From contig NZ_JAPVRC010000004.1 of NCBI RefSeq assembly GCF_030345335.1, positions 1 through 64,000 on the forward strand: DNA of 64,000 nt. The letters are read 5' to 3'. The stretch comes from Halobacillus campisalis. GTDB taxonomy: Bacteria; Bacillota; Bacilli; Bacillales; Halobacillaceae. The translations under genes were made by a program, and so were the position numbers. Positions 17,164 to 25,853 of the stretch are shown here, one piece after another. The notes beneath the pieces are model-generated. The model searched no databases, was not told the origin of the DNA, and saw only the letters and a list, made by a program, of their open reading frames with translations. Within the stretch, counting starts at the first letter, position 1, and each line of letters opens with the position of its first letter.

Positions 17164-17934
17164 TTATAGTATATCTTTGATTTTTTTCACTTCAATTCCC
17201 GCTTCATTTAAAGTGGATGAAATGTTTTTGGCGAAATCAAGGGCATGAACGCCATCACCATGGATACAAATGGTTTCAGCCAAAATGGATAGGTCTTCTC
17301 CCTGTACTGTTTTTACTTTATTTTCTTTTATCATTCGTACAACCTGCTGTATCGCTTCATTAGAATCAGTGATGAGAGCATTGGATTCTGTACGTGCCGT
17401 CAAAGATCCATCATATTGATAAGTCCTGTCGGAGAAGACTTCATTGGCTGTCTTTAACCCGACTTTCTTGCCGGCGTTCACAAGTTCACTCCCGGAAAGC
17501 CCGAATAAAATAAGTTCGGAATCGACATCGTAGACAGCTTCAGCAATTCCTTCTGCTAAAGATGCATCTTTAGCAGCCATATTAAAGAGAGCGCCATGTG
17601 GTTTTACATGCTGAAGCTGGCCGCCTTCTGCTTTAACAAAACCACTTAATGCCCCGATTTGGTAAACGACAAGGTCATATGCTTCTTTTGGAGAAATACT
17701 CATATTTCTGCGGCCAAAACCGACAAGATCCTGTAAGCCGGGATGGACACCAATTCCGACTCCTTTTTCTATCGCTGATTTTACCGTTTTTCTCATAGTG
17801 GCTGGGTCGCCTGCATGAAATCCGCAGGCGATATTAGCTGAAGTGACGAAATCTAGTATTTCTTCATCTCTTCCAATCTCATAAGCACCAAAGCTTTCTC
17901 CCATGTCGCAGTTGATATCCACTGAAAAACTCAT
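17164..17934 (-). CDS. pxpA: 5-oxoprolinase subunit A, LamB/YcsF family (256 aa)
   Basis: PxpA works with PxpB and PxpC in ATP-dependent hydrolysis of 5-oxoproline to glutamate. The family N-terminus [11 protein letters not shown] is intact, followed by [37 protein letters not shown] and [13 protein letters not shown], which carry the conserved His/Asp residues of the deacetylase-like fold. Length is normal. The start overlaps the pxpC stop by 4 bp (ATGA). Cytosolic. Confidence 0.95.
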   Translation of the reverse strand: MSFSVDINCDMGESFGAYEIGRDEEILDFVTSANIACGFHAGDPATMRKTVKSAIEKGVGIGVHPGLQDLVGFGRRNMSISPKEAYDLVVYQIGALSGFVKAEGGQLQHVKPHGALFNMAAKDASLAEGIAEAVYDVDSELILFGLSGSELVNAGKKVGLKTANEVFSDRTYQYDGSLTARTESNALITDSNEAIQQVVRMIKENKVKTVQGEDLSILAETICIHGDGVHALDFAKNISSTLNEAGIEVKKIKDIL

Positions 17935-18932
17935 GAAAATGCCTCCTTTATTTTTAATGAAATAGAACGCTTCAATAATTGAATGGAGTGTTCTTGCTCT
18001 AAATAAGCTTGCTGCGCTTCTTCGAGAGAAACTTCTTTAAAAGAAAGCTGCTCTCCTGGTTTGGTTTGACATAGAACAGGCAGGTCTACACTTGCGACTT
18101 GTCCTATCTTTGGGTAGCCACCGGTCGTTTGTCGGTCAGCTAATAATATAATTGGATTACCATCCGGTGGAACCTGAATAGACCCGAATGCTACGGCTTC
18201 AGAAATCAGTTCCTTTTTGGCTTTCAAGAAAAGCGATGCACCTTCCATTCGATAGCCCATCCGATCGGATTGAGAGGAGATTTTAAAAGATTCAGAATAT
18301 AGGGCTTTCTGGCTTTCTTCTTTAAACCATTCAAACTGAGGTCCTTTAATCAATGAAATGACTGGACGTGAGGTATAGTTTGGAATCATGTCTGAAGCAA
18401 TGGTCCAATCTGTTTCTTTAAAAAGTAGATCTTCTCTACGTCCCTGTGAATGTGAATTATCTGCAGAGGATCTCTTTAAAGGAATGACATCATCTGGTTG
18501 CAGCGGCCTCCCTTTATATCCTCCGATTTGGGCGCGTATGTAAGTGGAGCGGCTTTCCATTACTTTAGGAATATCCAAACCGCCTGCAATAGCGATATAA
18601 GCACGGCAGCCGGTCTTAGGCTTACCGAACTTTAAGACAGCTCCTGACTTTACAAAGATCGTCTTCCACATCCCGACCTTTTCCCCATTGATGTCGGGTG
18701 ACAAGTCACCTCCGCAAATGGAAATCACCGTATCTTGATTGAATTCGATCACGGGTCCGAGCAGTGTTGCTTCTAGGAGTGCTTCTTCTTCCTCGTTGCC
18801 GACTAGCAGGTTAGCCAGACGATGAGCGTACGTGTCCATGCTTCCACTTACAATGACTCCATACTTCTGATAACCTGTCCTGCCAAGATCCTGAATCGTT
18901 GTCAACAGTCCGTCTTTCAGAATTTTAATCAT
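17931..18932 (-). CDS. pxpC: 5-oxoprolinase subunit C, KipA type (333 aa)
   Basis: Biotin-dependent-carboxyltransferase-like protein of the KipA/PxpC family, partner of PxpB. Landmarks include the N-terminal [65 protein letters not shown] and [13 protein letters not shown]. It overlaps pxpB by 8 bp and pxpA by 4 bp, which implies strict co-translation. The family was first described through KipA, antagonist of the KinA inhibitor KipI, but the gene set here indicates 5-oxoprolinase. Confidence 0.95.
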   Translation of the reverse strand: MIKILKDGLLTTIQDLGRTGYQKYGVIVSGSMDTYAHRLANLLVGNEEEEALLEATLLGPVIEFNQDTVISICGGDLSPDINGEKVGMWKTIFVKSGAVLKFGKPKTGCRAYIAIAGGLDIPKVMESRSTYIRAQIGGYKGRPLQPDDVIPLKRSSADNSHSQGRREDLLFKETDWTIASDMIPNYTSRPVISLIKGPQFEWFKEESQKALYSESFKISSQSDRMGYRMEGASLFLKAKKELISEAVAFGSIQVPPDGNPIILLADRQTTGGYPKIGQVASVDLPVLCQTKPGEQLSFKEVSLEEAQQAYLEQEHSIQLLKRSISLKIKEAFS

Positions 18933-19632
18933 CTGAATGCTCCTCCCAGTTTACATACTCTTCTTCACTGATTTGCTTGAATTTTATTTTATCTCCAGCT
19001 CGGAGGAGACTAGGGGTGTCCGCTTCGGGTGTGAAGAGCTTCTTAGGCGTTCTACCGATCAGCTGCCAGCCTCCAGGGGTTTCTATCGGATACACTCCTG
19101 TTTGCATTCCTGCAATCCCTACTGAACGTTCTGGAATCGTTAATCGAGGGGAATCTCTGCGGGGAGCAGCAATTTTTTTCGACATTCCCCCTATAAAAGG
19201 AAATCCTGGTGCGAATCCAATCATATAGACGGAATAATCTCCAGAGCTATGAATGTCTATGACTTCGTCTATACTAAGTGAATTGTGTTCAGCAACAAAT
19301 TCAAGGTCTGGGCCAAAGTCTCCTCCGTAGCAAACTGGAATTTCGATAGTCCTCGGCTCACCGGCCGTCTCTGTAGTGATGCTGGACATGAGGTTCTCTA
19401 TTTCCATTTCTGCAGCTTGATGGGGCAGTACGTCTTCTTGGGCTAACATTGTCGGACTGTAGAAAATGGTCACTGTCGTAAAGGCAGGGATATATTCGAT
19501 CATCCAGTCAGGCTGCTGTTCGTCCAGCTGCTTAGATAGAATTTGCACCTTACGCTGGGCTTCTTCATTGATCTCTTTACTTATTGTCAACACAATGGCC
19601 TGGTCACCTAATGGGGATATAGTATAGTCCAA
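18925..19632 (-). CDS. pxpB: 5-oxoprolinase subunit B, KipI type (235 aa)
   Basis: Cyclophilin-like/allophanate-hydrolase-subunit-1 family protein. Visible family segments are YTISPLGDQAIVL at the N-terminus, IPVCYGGDFGPDLE near residue 100, YMIGFAPGFPFIGGM, and VGIAGMQTGVYPIETPGGWQLIGRTP. It is the first gene of the operon. Bacillus subtilis KipI also inhibits the sporulation kinase KinA, so a regulatory side role is possible. The 237-bp upstream region is AT-rich and shows no clear operator. Confidence 0.95.
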   Translation of the reverse strand: MDYTISPLGDQAIVLTISKEINEEAQRKVQILSKQLDEQQPDWMIEYIPAFTTVTIFYSPTMLAQEDVLPHQAAEMEIENLMSSITTETAGEPRTIEIPVCYGGDFGPDLEFVAEHNSLSIDEVIDIHSSGDYSVYMIGFAPGFPFIGGMSKKIAAPRRDSPRLTIPERSVGIAGMQTGVYPIETPGGWQLIGRTPKKLFTPEADTPSLLRAGDKIKFKQISEEEYVNWEEHSDD

Positions 19633-19869
19633 CTTTTCACCTCATTTCGTATTTTATTTTTAAAAGTATTCAGAATTATACATTAAATTATAAAGTATCA
19701 TAATTATAGTAACAAATGCATTATCTTACAAGTTTAGGTCTTAATTTAAGCGTTTTATACGTATTGTATACACGTTGGGGCTGCGGATGATCTTTGAAAT
19801 CACAATACATTTATGTTAGATATTAATGGTGTATATTTTATTGAATAGTTAATGAAGTAGGAGGTTCTT

Positions 19870-20805
19870 ATGGCTTCAAGACGAATTAATAAAAGAAAAA
19901 AGAAGAAAAAGACTTGGTTTCTCGTCATTATTTCTGTTGTTTTATTATTAGCAGGAAGCGGGGCAGCCTATCTCTACTCTGTTTTTAATAATGTAAAAAC
20001 GACAGTAGACGACGAGATTCATGAAGAAGTAAGTGGTATAGATAATGATGAGACGAAAGAGAAAGTTAAGGAAGAAGAGCCAATTAACGTTTTATTACTA
20101 GGTGTGGATGAACGGGAAAATGATTCTGGACGAGCTGACACTATGATTGTATTGTCTCTTGATCCGGCAAATGATCGCATGCAAATGGTCAGTATTCCAA
20201 GGGATAGTCGCACGGAGATTGCAGGCGAGGGAATGACGGACAAAATAAACCATTCCTATGCCTACGGCGGCAGTGATATGTCAGTGAATACGGTAGAAGA
20301 TTTTCTTGAGATCGATTTGGATTATTATGTTCGTATGAATATGGAAGGCCTTTCTCAAATGGTTGATGCTGTTGGGGGGATTGAGGTTACGAACGATCAA
20401 GCCTTCTCTCAGGGCGGCGAAAATTTTGACGAAGGAGAACTTAAGCTGAATGGAGAAGAGGCACTTGCTTATGTACGCATGAGAAAGGACGATCCAGAAG
20501 GTGATGCCGGACGTAATGATAGACAGCGTGATGTTATCCAGGGCACGATCAATCAAGGCGCAAGTATTAACGTAGCCAATAAAATCGATGACATTATGAA
20601 TGTCCTTGGTGATAACGCGGCTACTAATATGAATTTTGATGATATGAAAAACTTGGCCACCAATTATCGGAGTGCCCGTCATGATATGGAAACTTATCAG
20701 ATGAAAGGGGAAGATACGTATATAAATGATATATACTATCTGAATGTTCCTGAAACTGAACTTGAAAATACACGAGAAAAAATCAACGAATATGCTCCCA
20801 GCTGA
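19870..20805 (+). CDS. LytR-CpsA-Psr (LCP) family protein (311 aa), second paralogue
   Basis: Same architecture as the gene at 14417: highly basic cytoplasmic tail, a single membrane helix (about residues 17-37), then an extracellular LCP domain with NVLLLGVDERE, DTMIVLSLDPAND, SIPRDSRTEI and GDAGRNDRQRDVIQ. The C-terminal MKGEDTYINDIYYLNVPETE tail parallels the first paralogue. Probably attaches a teichoic-acid-like polymer to peptidoglycan. It is monocistronic, with its own terminator, and transcribed away from the pxp operon. Confidence 0.92.
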   Translation: MASRRINKRKKKKKTWFLVIISVVLLLAGSGAAYLYSVFNNVKTTVDDEIHEEVSGIDNDETKEKVKEEEPINVLLLGVDERENDSGRADTMIVLSLDPANDRMQMVSIPRDSRTEIAGEGMTDKINHSYAYGGSDMSVNTVEDFLEIDLDYYVRMNMEGLSQMVDAVGGIEVTNDQAFSQGGENFDEGELKLNGEEALAYVRMRKDDPEGDAGRNDRQRDVIQGTINQGASINVANKIDDIMNVLGDNAATNMNFDDMKNLATNYRSARHDMETYQMKGEDTYINDIYYLNVPETELENTREKINEYAPS

Positions 20806-20812
20806 TGAATAA

Positions 20813-20860
20813 TAAGCTGCCTCAAATTAAAGGATAATTTCAAATGAGGCAGCTTTCTTC
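20813..20860 (+). terminator. Terminator after the second LCP gene
   Basis: AAGCTGCCTCA pairs with TGAGGCAGCTT around a loop of about 20 bases, followed by a T-rich tract. Confidence 0.85.
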
Positions 20861-20925
20861 TTGGGTTTAGGAAAGGAATTTTATGTTATATTATGATAAA
20901 GAAGTATCCAGGGAGGGATTTGAAA

Positions 20926-21801
20926 GTGGATAAACAAGATAAGCCAGTGCTAGGTTTTATCGGAACAGGAGTCATGGGGAAGAGTATGGCCCACCGATTA
21001 CTTAATGCAGGTTACCCCGTACATATTTACACACGAACACGTGAAAAAGCTGAAGAGCTTTTGGAAAATGGCGCGACGTGGAAGTCAAGTGTGGCTGAAA
21101 TAGCCACAAGCTCTGATGTGATTCTTACTATGGTAGGTTATCCAGAAGACGTAGAGGAAGTCTATTTTGGAGACGGTGGTTTGCTGCATAATGTACGACC
21201 TCAATCAATCTTGATCGACATGACGACTTCTTCACCCGATTTAGCAAAGCGTATTGCTGCAGAAGCTCAAACTAACCACTCGTGCGCGATGGATGCACCT
21301 GTTTCTGGAGGTGACATCGGGGCAAAAAAGGGAACGCTTTCGATCATGGCCGGGGGAGAAAAGCAGACGTTCGAAAAAATGCTTCCTATCGTTGAAACTC
21401 TAGGAAGCAATTATGTGCTGCAAGGTCCTGCGGGTGCAGGCCAATTTACAAAGATGAGTAATCAAATAGCTATTGCATCCACGATGGTCGGGGTTACAGA
21501 AGCGCTCGTATATGCTGAAAAGTCCGGCTTGGATCCAGATACCGTACTGAAAAGTATAAGCGGAGGAGCGGCTGGAAGCTGGTCTTTGGATCATTTGATT
21601 CCTCGTGTTATCAAGCGCGATTTCTCACCAGGTTTTTTTATTAAGCATTTTATAAAGGATATGAAAATTGCAATAGACTCTGCAGAGAACATGGAACTTG
21701 ATCTGCCTGGATTGAAACTGGCCAAACATATGTATGACCAAGTTTCAGAAGCTGGTGAAGAGAATAGTGGTACGCATGCGCTGTATAAGTTCTATCAATG
21801 A
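20926..21801 (+). CDS. NAD(P)-dependent beta-hydroxyacid dehydrogenase (291 aa)
   Basis: Member of the 3-hydroxyisobutyrate/tartronate-semialdehyde dehydrogenase family. The Rossmann motif GFIGTGVMGKSMA opens the protein, the substrate motif DAPVSGGDIGAKKGTLSIMAGG is complete, and GPAGAGQFTKMSNQ contains the catalytic Lys. Its C-terminal helical domain has the expected FFIKHFIKDMKIA motif. GTG 20926 is preferred because GGGAGGG (20911-20917) lies 8 bp upstream; the ATG at 20893 has no ribosome site. The substrate (3-hydroxyisobutyrate, tartronate semialdehyde or a glyoxylate-type acid) is not decided by sequence. Confidence 0.88.
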   Translation: MDKQDKPVLGFIGTGVMGKSMAHRLLNAGYPVHIYTRTREKAEELLENGATWKSSVAEIATSSDVILTMVGYPEDVEEVYFGDGGLLHNVRPQSILIDMTTSSPDLAKRIAAEAQTNHSCAMDAPVSGGDIGAKKGTLSIMAGGEKQTFEKMLPIVETLGSNYVLQGPAGAGQFTKMSNQIAIASTMVGVTEALVYAEKSGLDPDTVLKSISGGAAGSWSLDHLIPRVIKRDFSPGFFIKHFIKDMKIAIDSAENMELDLPGLKLAKHMYDQVSEAGEENSGTHALYKFYQ

Positions 21802-21813
21802 AGCCAATCAAAT

Positions 21814-21847
21814 GAAAAGCTGTCTCCTAAACAGGGACAGCTTTTCG
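21814..21847. terminator. Bidirectional terminator
   Basis: AAAAGCTGTC pairs with GACAGCTTTT around a short loop, between convergent genes. Confidence 0.8.
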
Positions 21848-21856
21848 TTTATAGCT

Positions 21857-22273
21857 TTAAGATTCAGCCGCTATATCATCTTCTCCTACCCATACCTTAT
21901 AATCGTTCAAGTCTGCACGCACTTGTTTAATCACTAGATTAAGAATATAGACGTCGTCTATAAGACCAGCCACAGGTATGAAATCAGGTATAGCATCGAA
22001 AGGCATAATAAGATACAACAAACCTCCGATTATGGCAATAATGGAACCGACAGGAGCATTCCTGTAATCACCGCGAATCCAGTCCCTTACCATATTGAAC
22101 ATCAGTTGAAGTTCATGCCAAACTTCAGAAAGTGGCCCCTTATTATTAGAAGACTTATTCCTAGCCTGATCTATGACTTCTTTTGTTTTCTGTGGGTTTG
22201 TAATGATCTTGCCAGCTCTACCCTTCAGCTTTTCGAAGATTCGGCGAGCCTTTCCTTTTTTCGATTTCTTCAA
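21857..22273 (-). CDS. YkvA-like DUF1232 membrane protein (138 aa)
   Basis: The DUF1232 core is clear: a YLIMPFDAIPDFIPVAGLIDD segment at about residues 90-110, preceded by a hydrophobic GSIIAIIGGLLYL stretch. The N-terminal 60 residues are basic and poorly conserved. Translation starts at TTG 22273, 8 bp after AAGGAGG; no ATG is suitably placed. Function of this family is unknown. It is divergent from the SEC-C gene and convergent with the dehydrogenase. Confidence 0.85.
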   Translation of the reverse strand: MKKSKKGKARRIFEKLKGRAGKIITNPQKTKEVIDQARNKSSNNKGPLSEVWHELQLMFNMVRDWIRGDYRNAPVGSIIAIIGGLLYLIMPFDAIPDFIPVAGLIDDVYILNLVIKQVRADLNDYKVWVGEDDIAAES

Positions 22274-22368
22274 TGGTAATGCCTCCTTAGTATAAACAGT
22301 GTTTTTCCTCTTTACCTTAATATCGTATATAATAAACTAATAGACTATTATTTGAGAGGAGAGTGGTT

Positions 22369-23385
22369 ATGGCTAAAGTGGGAAGAAATGATCCTTGTCC
22401 GTGTGGCAGCGGGAAGAAGTATAAAAAATGTCATGGACAGACAAACGTAATCGAGTTTCCTTCAAAGAGATTAGAAGAAGAATTAGATCAGTACTTCTTG
22501 CAATTCCAGGATTTCATGTATGAAGAGTATCCGCATGTATTCCCTCGTTCAAAGCCGACTACTGAGGAAAAAGAAGTAGAGCAGTTCATACGACTGTTAT
22601 ATAAAGGTTTATTCGAAGTTCAAAAGGGCGGGGCTACGATTTTCCAGCAGTTCCTGGACAAAAGAGAAGGAACTATTCTAAGGTCTTTAACAGCAAGAAC
22701 CCTTAGGTCATGGGAGCAGACAAAAGCCAGTATATTCAAAATGATTAACATAGATGAGAACGGACTGATTGAGGTAGAGGATCTGCTTTTTGGAGGTACT
22801 TATAAAGTTGATAGAAAAAGAATTCCATTAAAAGAAGAAGACTTTAATGTTGCTCCATACTATACAGGTATTCTATTGAATTGGGGATCTTTCTATAAAT
22901 TCGCACCTATGGCTGTCCCTATTGAAGTAACTCAGTACAAAAAGATTCGTGAAACGTTAGAGAATTCTTTCAAAGTACAATCTAGCTATTCAACTTTAAG
23001 CTTGTACTTCCATAATACCTTCTTAGAGCATCTGCCCCAGTGGATTTTCAAAGAGGAAGAGGAGATAAACGATTCCTCTGAGAAGGAAGTCCTCACCATA
23101 CTAGAGACAACTATGGAGTCTTCCCTTACGAATCATGATTCCTATCGGCAGTTGATTGACATGTGGGTGAAGTACTACCAGGACAAGGCTCCGGTTATTA
23201 GAAAACCGGCTGTATTTTCAGCTGCTCTGGAGTATTTCTATAAGGATTCTTCTCATTTCAATATAGCAAAAGAAGTTTCTCAAAAACATATCGCCGAAAA
23301 ATATGGGGTCAGTACTAATAGTATTTCGAAGAGATACAGTGAATTTGAATATTTTTATTCCGAGAATAAAAGTCTATTCCAATAA
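22369..23385 (+). CDS. SEC-C metal-binding-motif protein (338 aa)
   Basis: The N-terminus (residues 4-21) is a textbook SEC-C motif, [18 protein letters not shown], which binds zinc through CxC and CH residues and in SecA contacts SecB or ribosomes. The remaining 310 residues match no domain I recognise; a helix-turn-helix-like segment ([21 protein letters not shown]) lies near the C-terminus. ATG 22369 is chosen over GTG 22363 because of spacing to AGAGGAGAG. It is monocistronic with its own terminator. Possibly a nucleic-acid or ribosome-associated regulator; function unproven. Confidence 0.8.
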   Translation: MAKVGRNDPCPCGSGKKYKKCHGQTNVIEFPSKRLEEELDQYFLQFQDFMYEEYPHVFPRSKPTTEEKEVEQFIRLLYKGLFEVQKGGATIFQQFLDKREGTILRSLTARTLRSWEQTKASIFKMINIDENGLIEVEDLLFGGTYKVDRKRIPLKEEDFNVAPYYTGILLNWGSFYKFAPMAVPIEVTQYKKIRETLENSFKVQSSYSTLSLYFHNTFLEHLPQWIFKEEEEINDSSEKEVLTILETTMESSLTNHDSYRQLIDMWVKYYQDKAPVIRKPAVFSAALEYFYKDSSHFNIAKEVSQKHIAEKYGVSTNSISKRYSEFEYFYSENKSLFQ

Positions 23386-23389
23386 AACA

Positions 23390-23426
23390 AAAAAAGGCCG
23401 TCCCAGCTATTCTGGAACGGCCTTTT
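23390..23426. terminator. Bidirectional terminator
   Basis: AAAGGCCGTCCCAG pairs with CTGGAACGGCCTTT around five bases, with A- and T-runs on either side. It serves the SEC-C and formaldehyde dehydrogenase genes. Confidence 0.9.
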
Positions 23427-23429
23427 TCA

Positions 23430-24644
23430 TCAGCTTCTAATCAGATGGTGAGGATCTAATACAAATTTCTTAGCAGCTCCTTCGTCAAACTCTTTATATC
23501 CCTTAGGCGCGTCCTCGAGGCTGATCACAGTGGCGTTTACTGCTTTCGCAATGTTAGCTTTTCCTTTAAGGATGGAGTGCATTAATCCCCTGTGGTAACG
23601 CATAACGGGGGTTTGTCCCGTTACGAAGGTTTGAGCTTTAGCCCAGCCGAGTCCAAAGTCGAGCTTTAACGCGCCTCTTCGGGCATCTTCGTCGGACGCT
23701 CCTGGATCTTCAGTCACGTATAATCCCGGAATACCGAGACCACCGCCTGCTTTTGTTACATCCATTATGGAGTTAAGTACGACAGCCGGGGCTTCTTCAT
23801 GACTATGGCCGTGTGCCTCGAATCCGACACAATCTACTGCACAATCTACAACTGGGACACCGAGAATTTGATCAATTTGTTCAGAAATATTATCATGTTC
23901 GCTGATGTTAATGGTTTCACACCCAAAACTTTTTGCTTGAGCCAGACGTTCCCCAATCAAATCTCCCACAATAACAACAGAGGCTCCAAGAAGCTGAGCA
24001 GAATGAGCAGCTGCTAAGCCTACTGGTCCGGCTCCCGCTATATAGACGGTAGAGCCGATTTTTACTCCTGCCGTATAAGCCCCGTGGAAGCCTGTCGGAA
24101 AAATATCAGAAAGCATGGTCAAGTCGAGCATTTTTTCCATTGCTTCATCCTTATCAGGGAACTTTAAAACTTGAAAGTCTGCATAGGGGACCATGACATA
24201 TTCTGCTTGACCACCGACCCAGCCCCCCATATCCACATACCCATAAGCCGATCCTGGACGATCGGGGTTCACGTTTAAACAAATATGTGTTTTCCCCTCA
24301 ATACAGTTCACACATCTTCCGCAGGCAATGTTAAAAGGAACAGAAACTAAATCGCCTATTTTGACAAATTCTACATCACGACCTGTCTCTATCACCTCAC
24401 CGGTAATTTCATGCCCTAGCACTAAGCCCTCGGGAGCTGTCGTCCTGCCGCGTACCATGTGCTGGTCACTTCCACAGATATTAGTGGATACGACCTTTAA
24501 TATTACCCCGTGTTCACACTTTCTTCCTACGTTTGCGGGGTTGACCCCAGGCCCGTCCCGTAATACTAATTCTGGAAAGTCAATATCTTTTACAGTGACA
24601 TCACCATTTCCCGTGTAAGCAACAGCACGGTTATTTGTGGTCAT
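23430..24644 (-). CDS. fdhA: Glutathione-independent formaldehyde dehydrogenase, zinc ADH family (404 aa)
   Basis: Zinc-dependent medium-chain dehydrogenase closely resembling the Pseudomonas putida FdhA type, which oxidises formaldehyde with tightly bound NAD. The catalytic zinc site is in NICGSDQH and LGHEITGEV; the structural zinc loop is CGRCVNCIEGKTHIC. The long insertion after residue 130 (PGSAYGYVDMGGWVGGQAEY) and the YHRGLMHSILKGKANIAKAV C-terminal segment are typical of FdhA rather than other ADHs. NAD-binding motif is AGAGPVGL. The ATG follows AAGGAGGAG. Likely formaldehyde detoxification; monocistronic. Confidence 0.92.
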   Translation of the reverse strand: MTTNNRAVAYTGNGDVTVKDIDFPELVLRDGPGVNPANVGRKCEHGVILKVVSTNICGSDQHMVRGRTTAPEGLVLGHEITGEVIETGRDVEFVKIGDLVSVPFNIACGRCVNCIEGKTHICLNVNPDRPGSAYGYVDMGGWVGGQAEYVMVPYADFQVLKFPDKDEAMEKMLDLTMLSDIFPTGFHGAYTAGVKIGSTVYIAGAGPVGLAAAHSAQLLGASVVIVGDLIGERLAQAKSFGCETINISEHDNISEQIDQILGVPVVDCAVDCVGFEAHGHSHEEAPAVVLNSIMDVTKAGGGLGIPGLYVTEDPGASDEDARRGALKLDFGLGWAKAQTFVTGQTPVMRYHRGLMHSILKGKANIAKAVNATVISLEDAPKGYKEFDEGAAKKFVLDPHHLIRS

Positions 24645-25021
24645 ACATTCTCCTCCTTAATATTCATGGGTTCAAAGTAGATTGAATTGACAGACAGCGG
24701 GGTCATAAGACATACAGCTTTTTGAATGAAAGAGTAGTTAGAAATGGAGTGAATATAGAGGAATGTGTTTTTTACAATATAATACAAATTAAGCTGTATT
24801 CACTGAATACCCTTTCAAAAAAATCTCAAACTTGAGATTTAATGGATGTTTAATAACTAAATGGTCATCAATATGTATTTTAAAAGAAGAGTAAGGCCTT
24901 CTAATATCCTGGGTCTACAGGGCTGCAGGAGGAAAAAATTTTTCTATTTCGCTAAAGGCAGTGTTTTCTCTTTAGCAATTTCCCAGGGAATGGTTCTGCA
25001 CCAAATCCACCACTTGCTATA
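24645..25021. other. Intergenic region upstream of fdhA
   Basis: About 380 bp without a supported gene. It holds the palindrome at 24821-24840 and a second inverted repeat, GCTAAAG (24951-24957) with CTTTAGC (24970-24976). Neither has a terminator-like T-run. Probably promoter and regulatory DNA for fdhA. Confidence 0.5.
24821..24840. promoter_or_regulatory. Palindrome upstream of fdhA, candidate operator
   Basis: AAATCTCAA and TTGAGATTT form a 9-bp inverted repeat separated by AC, about 180 bp upstream of the fdhA start. The short centre suits a dimeric repressor. The binding protein is unknown. Confidence 0.4.
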
Positions 25022-25056
25022 ATAAAAAATCACCCACAAAAGTTGTGAGTGATAAT
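25022..25056 (-). terminator. Terminator of the small membrane-protein gene
   Basis: On the minus strand ATCACTCACAA pairs with TTGTGGGTGAT and is followed by TTTTTTA. Confidence 0.75.
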
Positions 25057-25064
25057 AAGTAGTT

Positions 25065-25313
25065 TTATTTTTTAGTATTCCTCATAATCAGACTGACGAT
25101 AAAGACAAATACTATTGCTCCTAAAAGTGCAGGGAATATGGCTATCCCAGCTGCTTCAGGGCCAATGTGTCCGAGAAGTTCCCCGCCGATCCAGGCGCCG
25201 GCAATGCCTGCAATAATATTACCGATAATACCGAATGGAACGCCACGACCTAACAATACTTGAGCGAGCCATCCGACTATTCCGCCTACAATTAAATAGA
25301 GTAAAACTCCCAT
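25065..25313 (-). CDS. GlsB/YeaQ/YmgE-family stress membrane protein (82 aa)
   Basis: Transglycosylase-associated-protein family. It has three hydrophobic segments with the signature LIVGGIVGWLAQVLLGRGVPFG, then GNIIAGIAGAWIGGELLG. Members are small membrane proteins induced by general stress; molecular role unknown. ATG 25313 is chosen because AAGGAGG is well spaced upstream; the longer frame has no ribosome site. Monocistronic. Confidence 0.88.
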   Translation of the reverse strand: MGVLLYLIVGGIVGWLAQVLLGRGVPFGIIGNIIAGIAGAWIGGELLGHIGPEAAGIAIFPALLGAIVFVFIVSLIMRNTKK

Positions 25314-25566
25314 TATTCTAACCTCCTTGGTTGCTGAATACTTTTTACAATCGGTAGAGAACAAAAAGAGAGATTTACATGTGTAATTCAGTGTATGATA
25401 AAGGAGTCATAGTTAGTACAATCAATTGATATGGAGATCATAAAACAGAGTCATTAAAAGCCGTTAATTCACAAAAAATTCACAATTAAACTGTCTACAG
25501 TATTCTACAATTTCTGTTATAATGTTCATTATAGTAGAACCTCAATTTCAATAAGGGGGTACAGAC

Positions 25567-25734
25567 TTGAGTAAAATTCAAGAATTAGAAGACCAGATCG
25601 AACAGCTTCGTATAAAAATGTACAATTCATATGCGGACAATCCTTACGGTACTCAGGTTTTGAAGTTCTCTCGAGAACTTGACCATTTACTCAACCAATT
25701 AAATAAAGAGTCGAATATATCATTGAATGACTAA
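25567..25734 (+). CDS. Spo0E-like aspartyl-phosphate phosphatase (55 aa)
   Basis: Small Spo0E-family protein; such proteins dephosphorylate the sporulation regulator Spo0A~P. The two-helix signature is present: LEDQIEQLRIKMYNSY in the first helix and the catalytic-type motif SRELDHLLNQ (family SxELD) in the second. It starts at TTG 25567, about 7 bp after AAGGGGG; no better start exists. Length is normal for this family, which is often missed because of size. A strong terminator follows. Confidence 0.85.
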   Translation: MSKIQELEDQIEQLRIKMYNSYADNPYGTQVLKFSRELDHLLNQLNKESNISLND

Positions 25735-25820
25735 ACACTTGTTTCCTTTTTTTTCTGGTCTCAGGTGTTTTTTACGCTCATGTAAATGATTCCGATTTTT
25801 AATCGTCCTCGCAAACAATG

Positions 25821-25853
25821 AAAAGCTCGCACTTGCAAAAGTGCGAGCTTTTT
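25821..25853. terminator. Bidirectional terminator
   Basis: AAAAGCTCGCACTT pairs with AAGTGCGAGCTTTT around a 4-base loop. The stop codon of the leftward LCP gene sits at its edge. Confidence 0.9.

Noticed and set aside
17164-19632. Reading the kip genes as a dedicated KinA-inhibitor operon
   Set aside because: The full pxpA-pxpB-pxpC set with tight overlaps fits 5-oxoprolinase; sporulation-kinase inhibition would be at most a secondary role.
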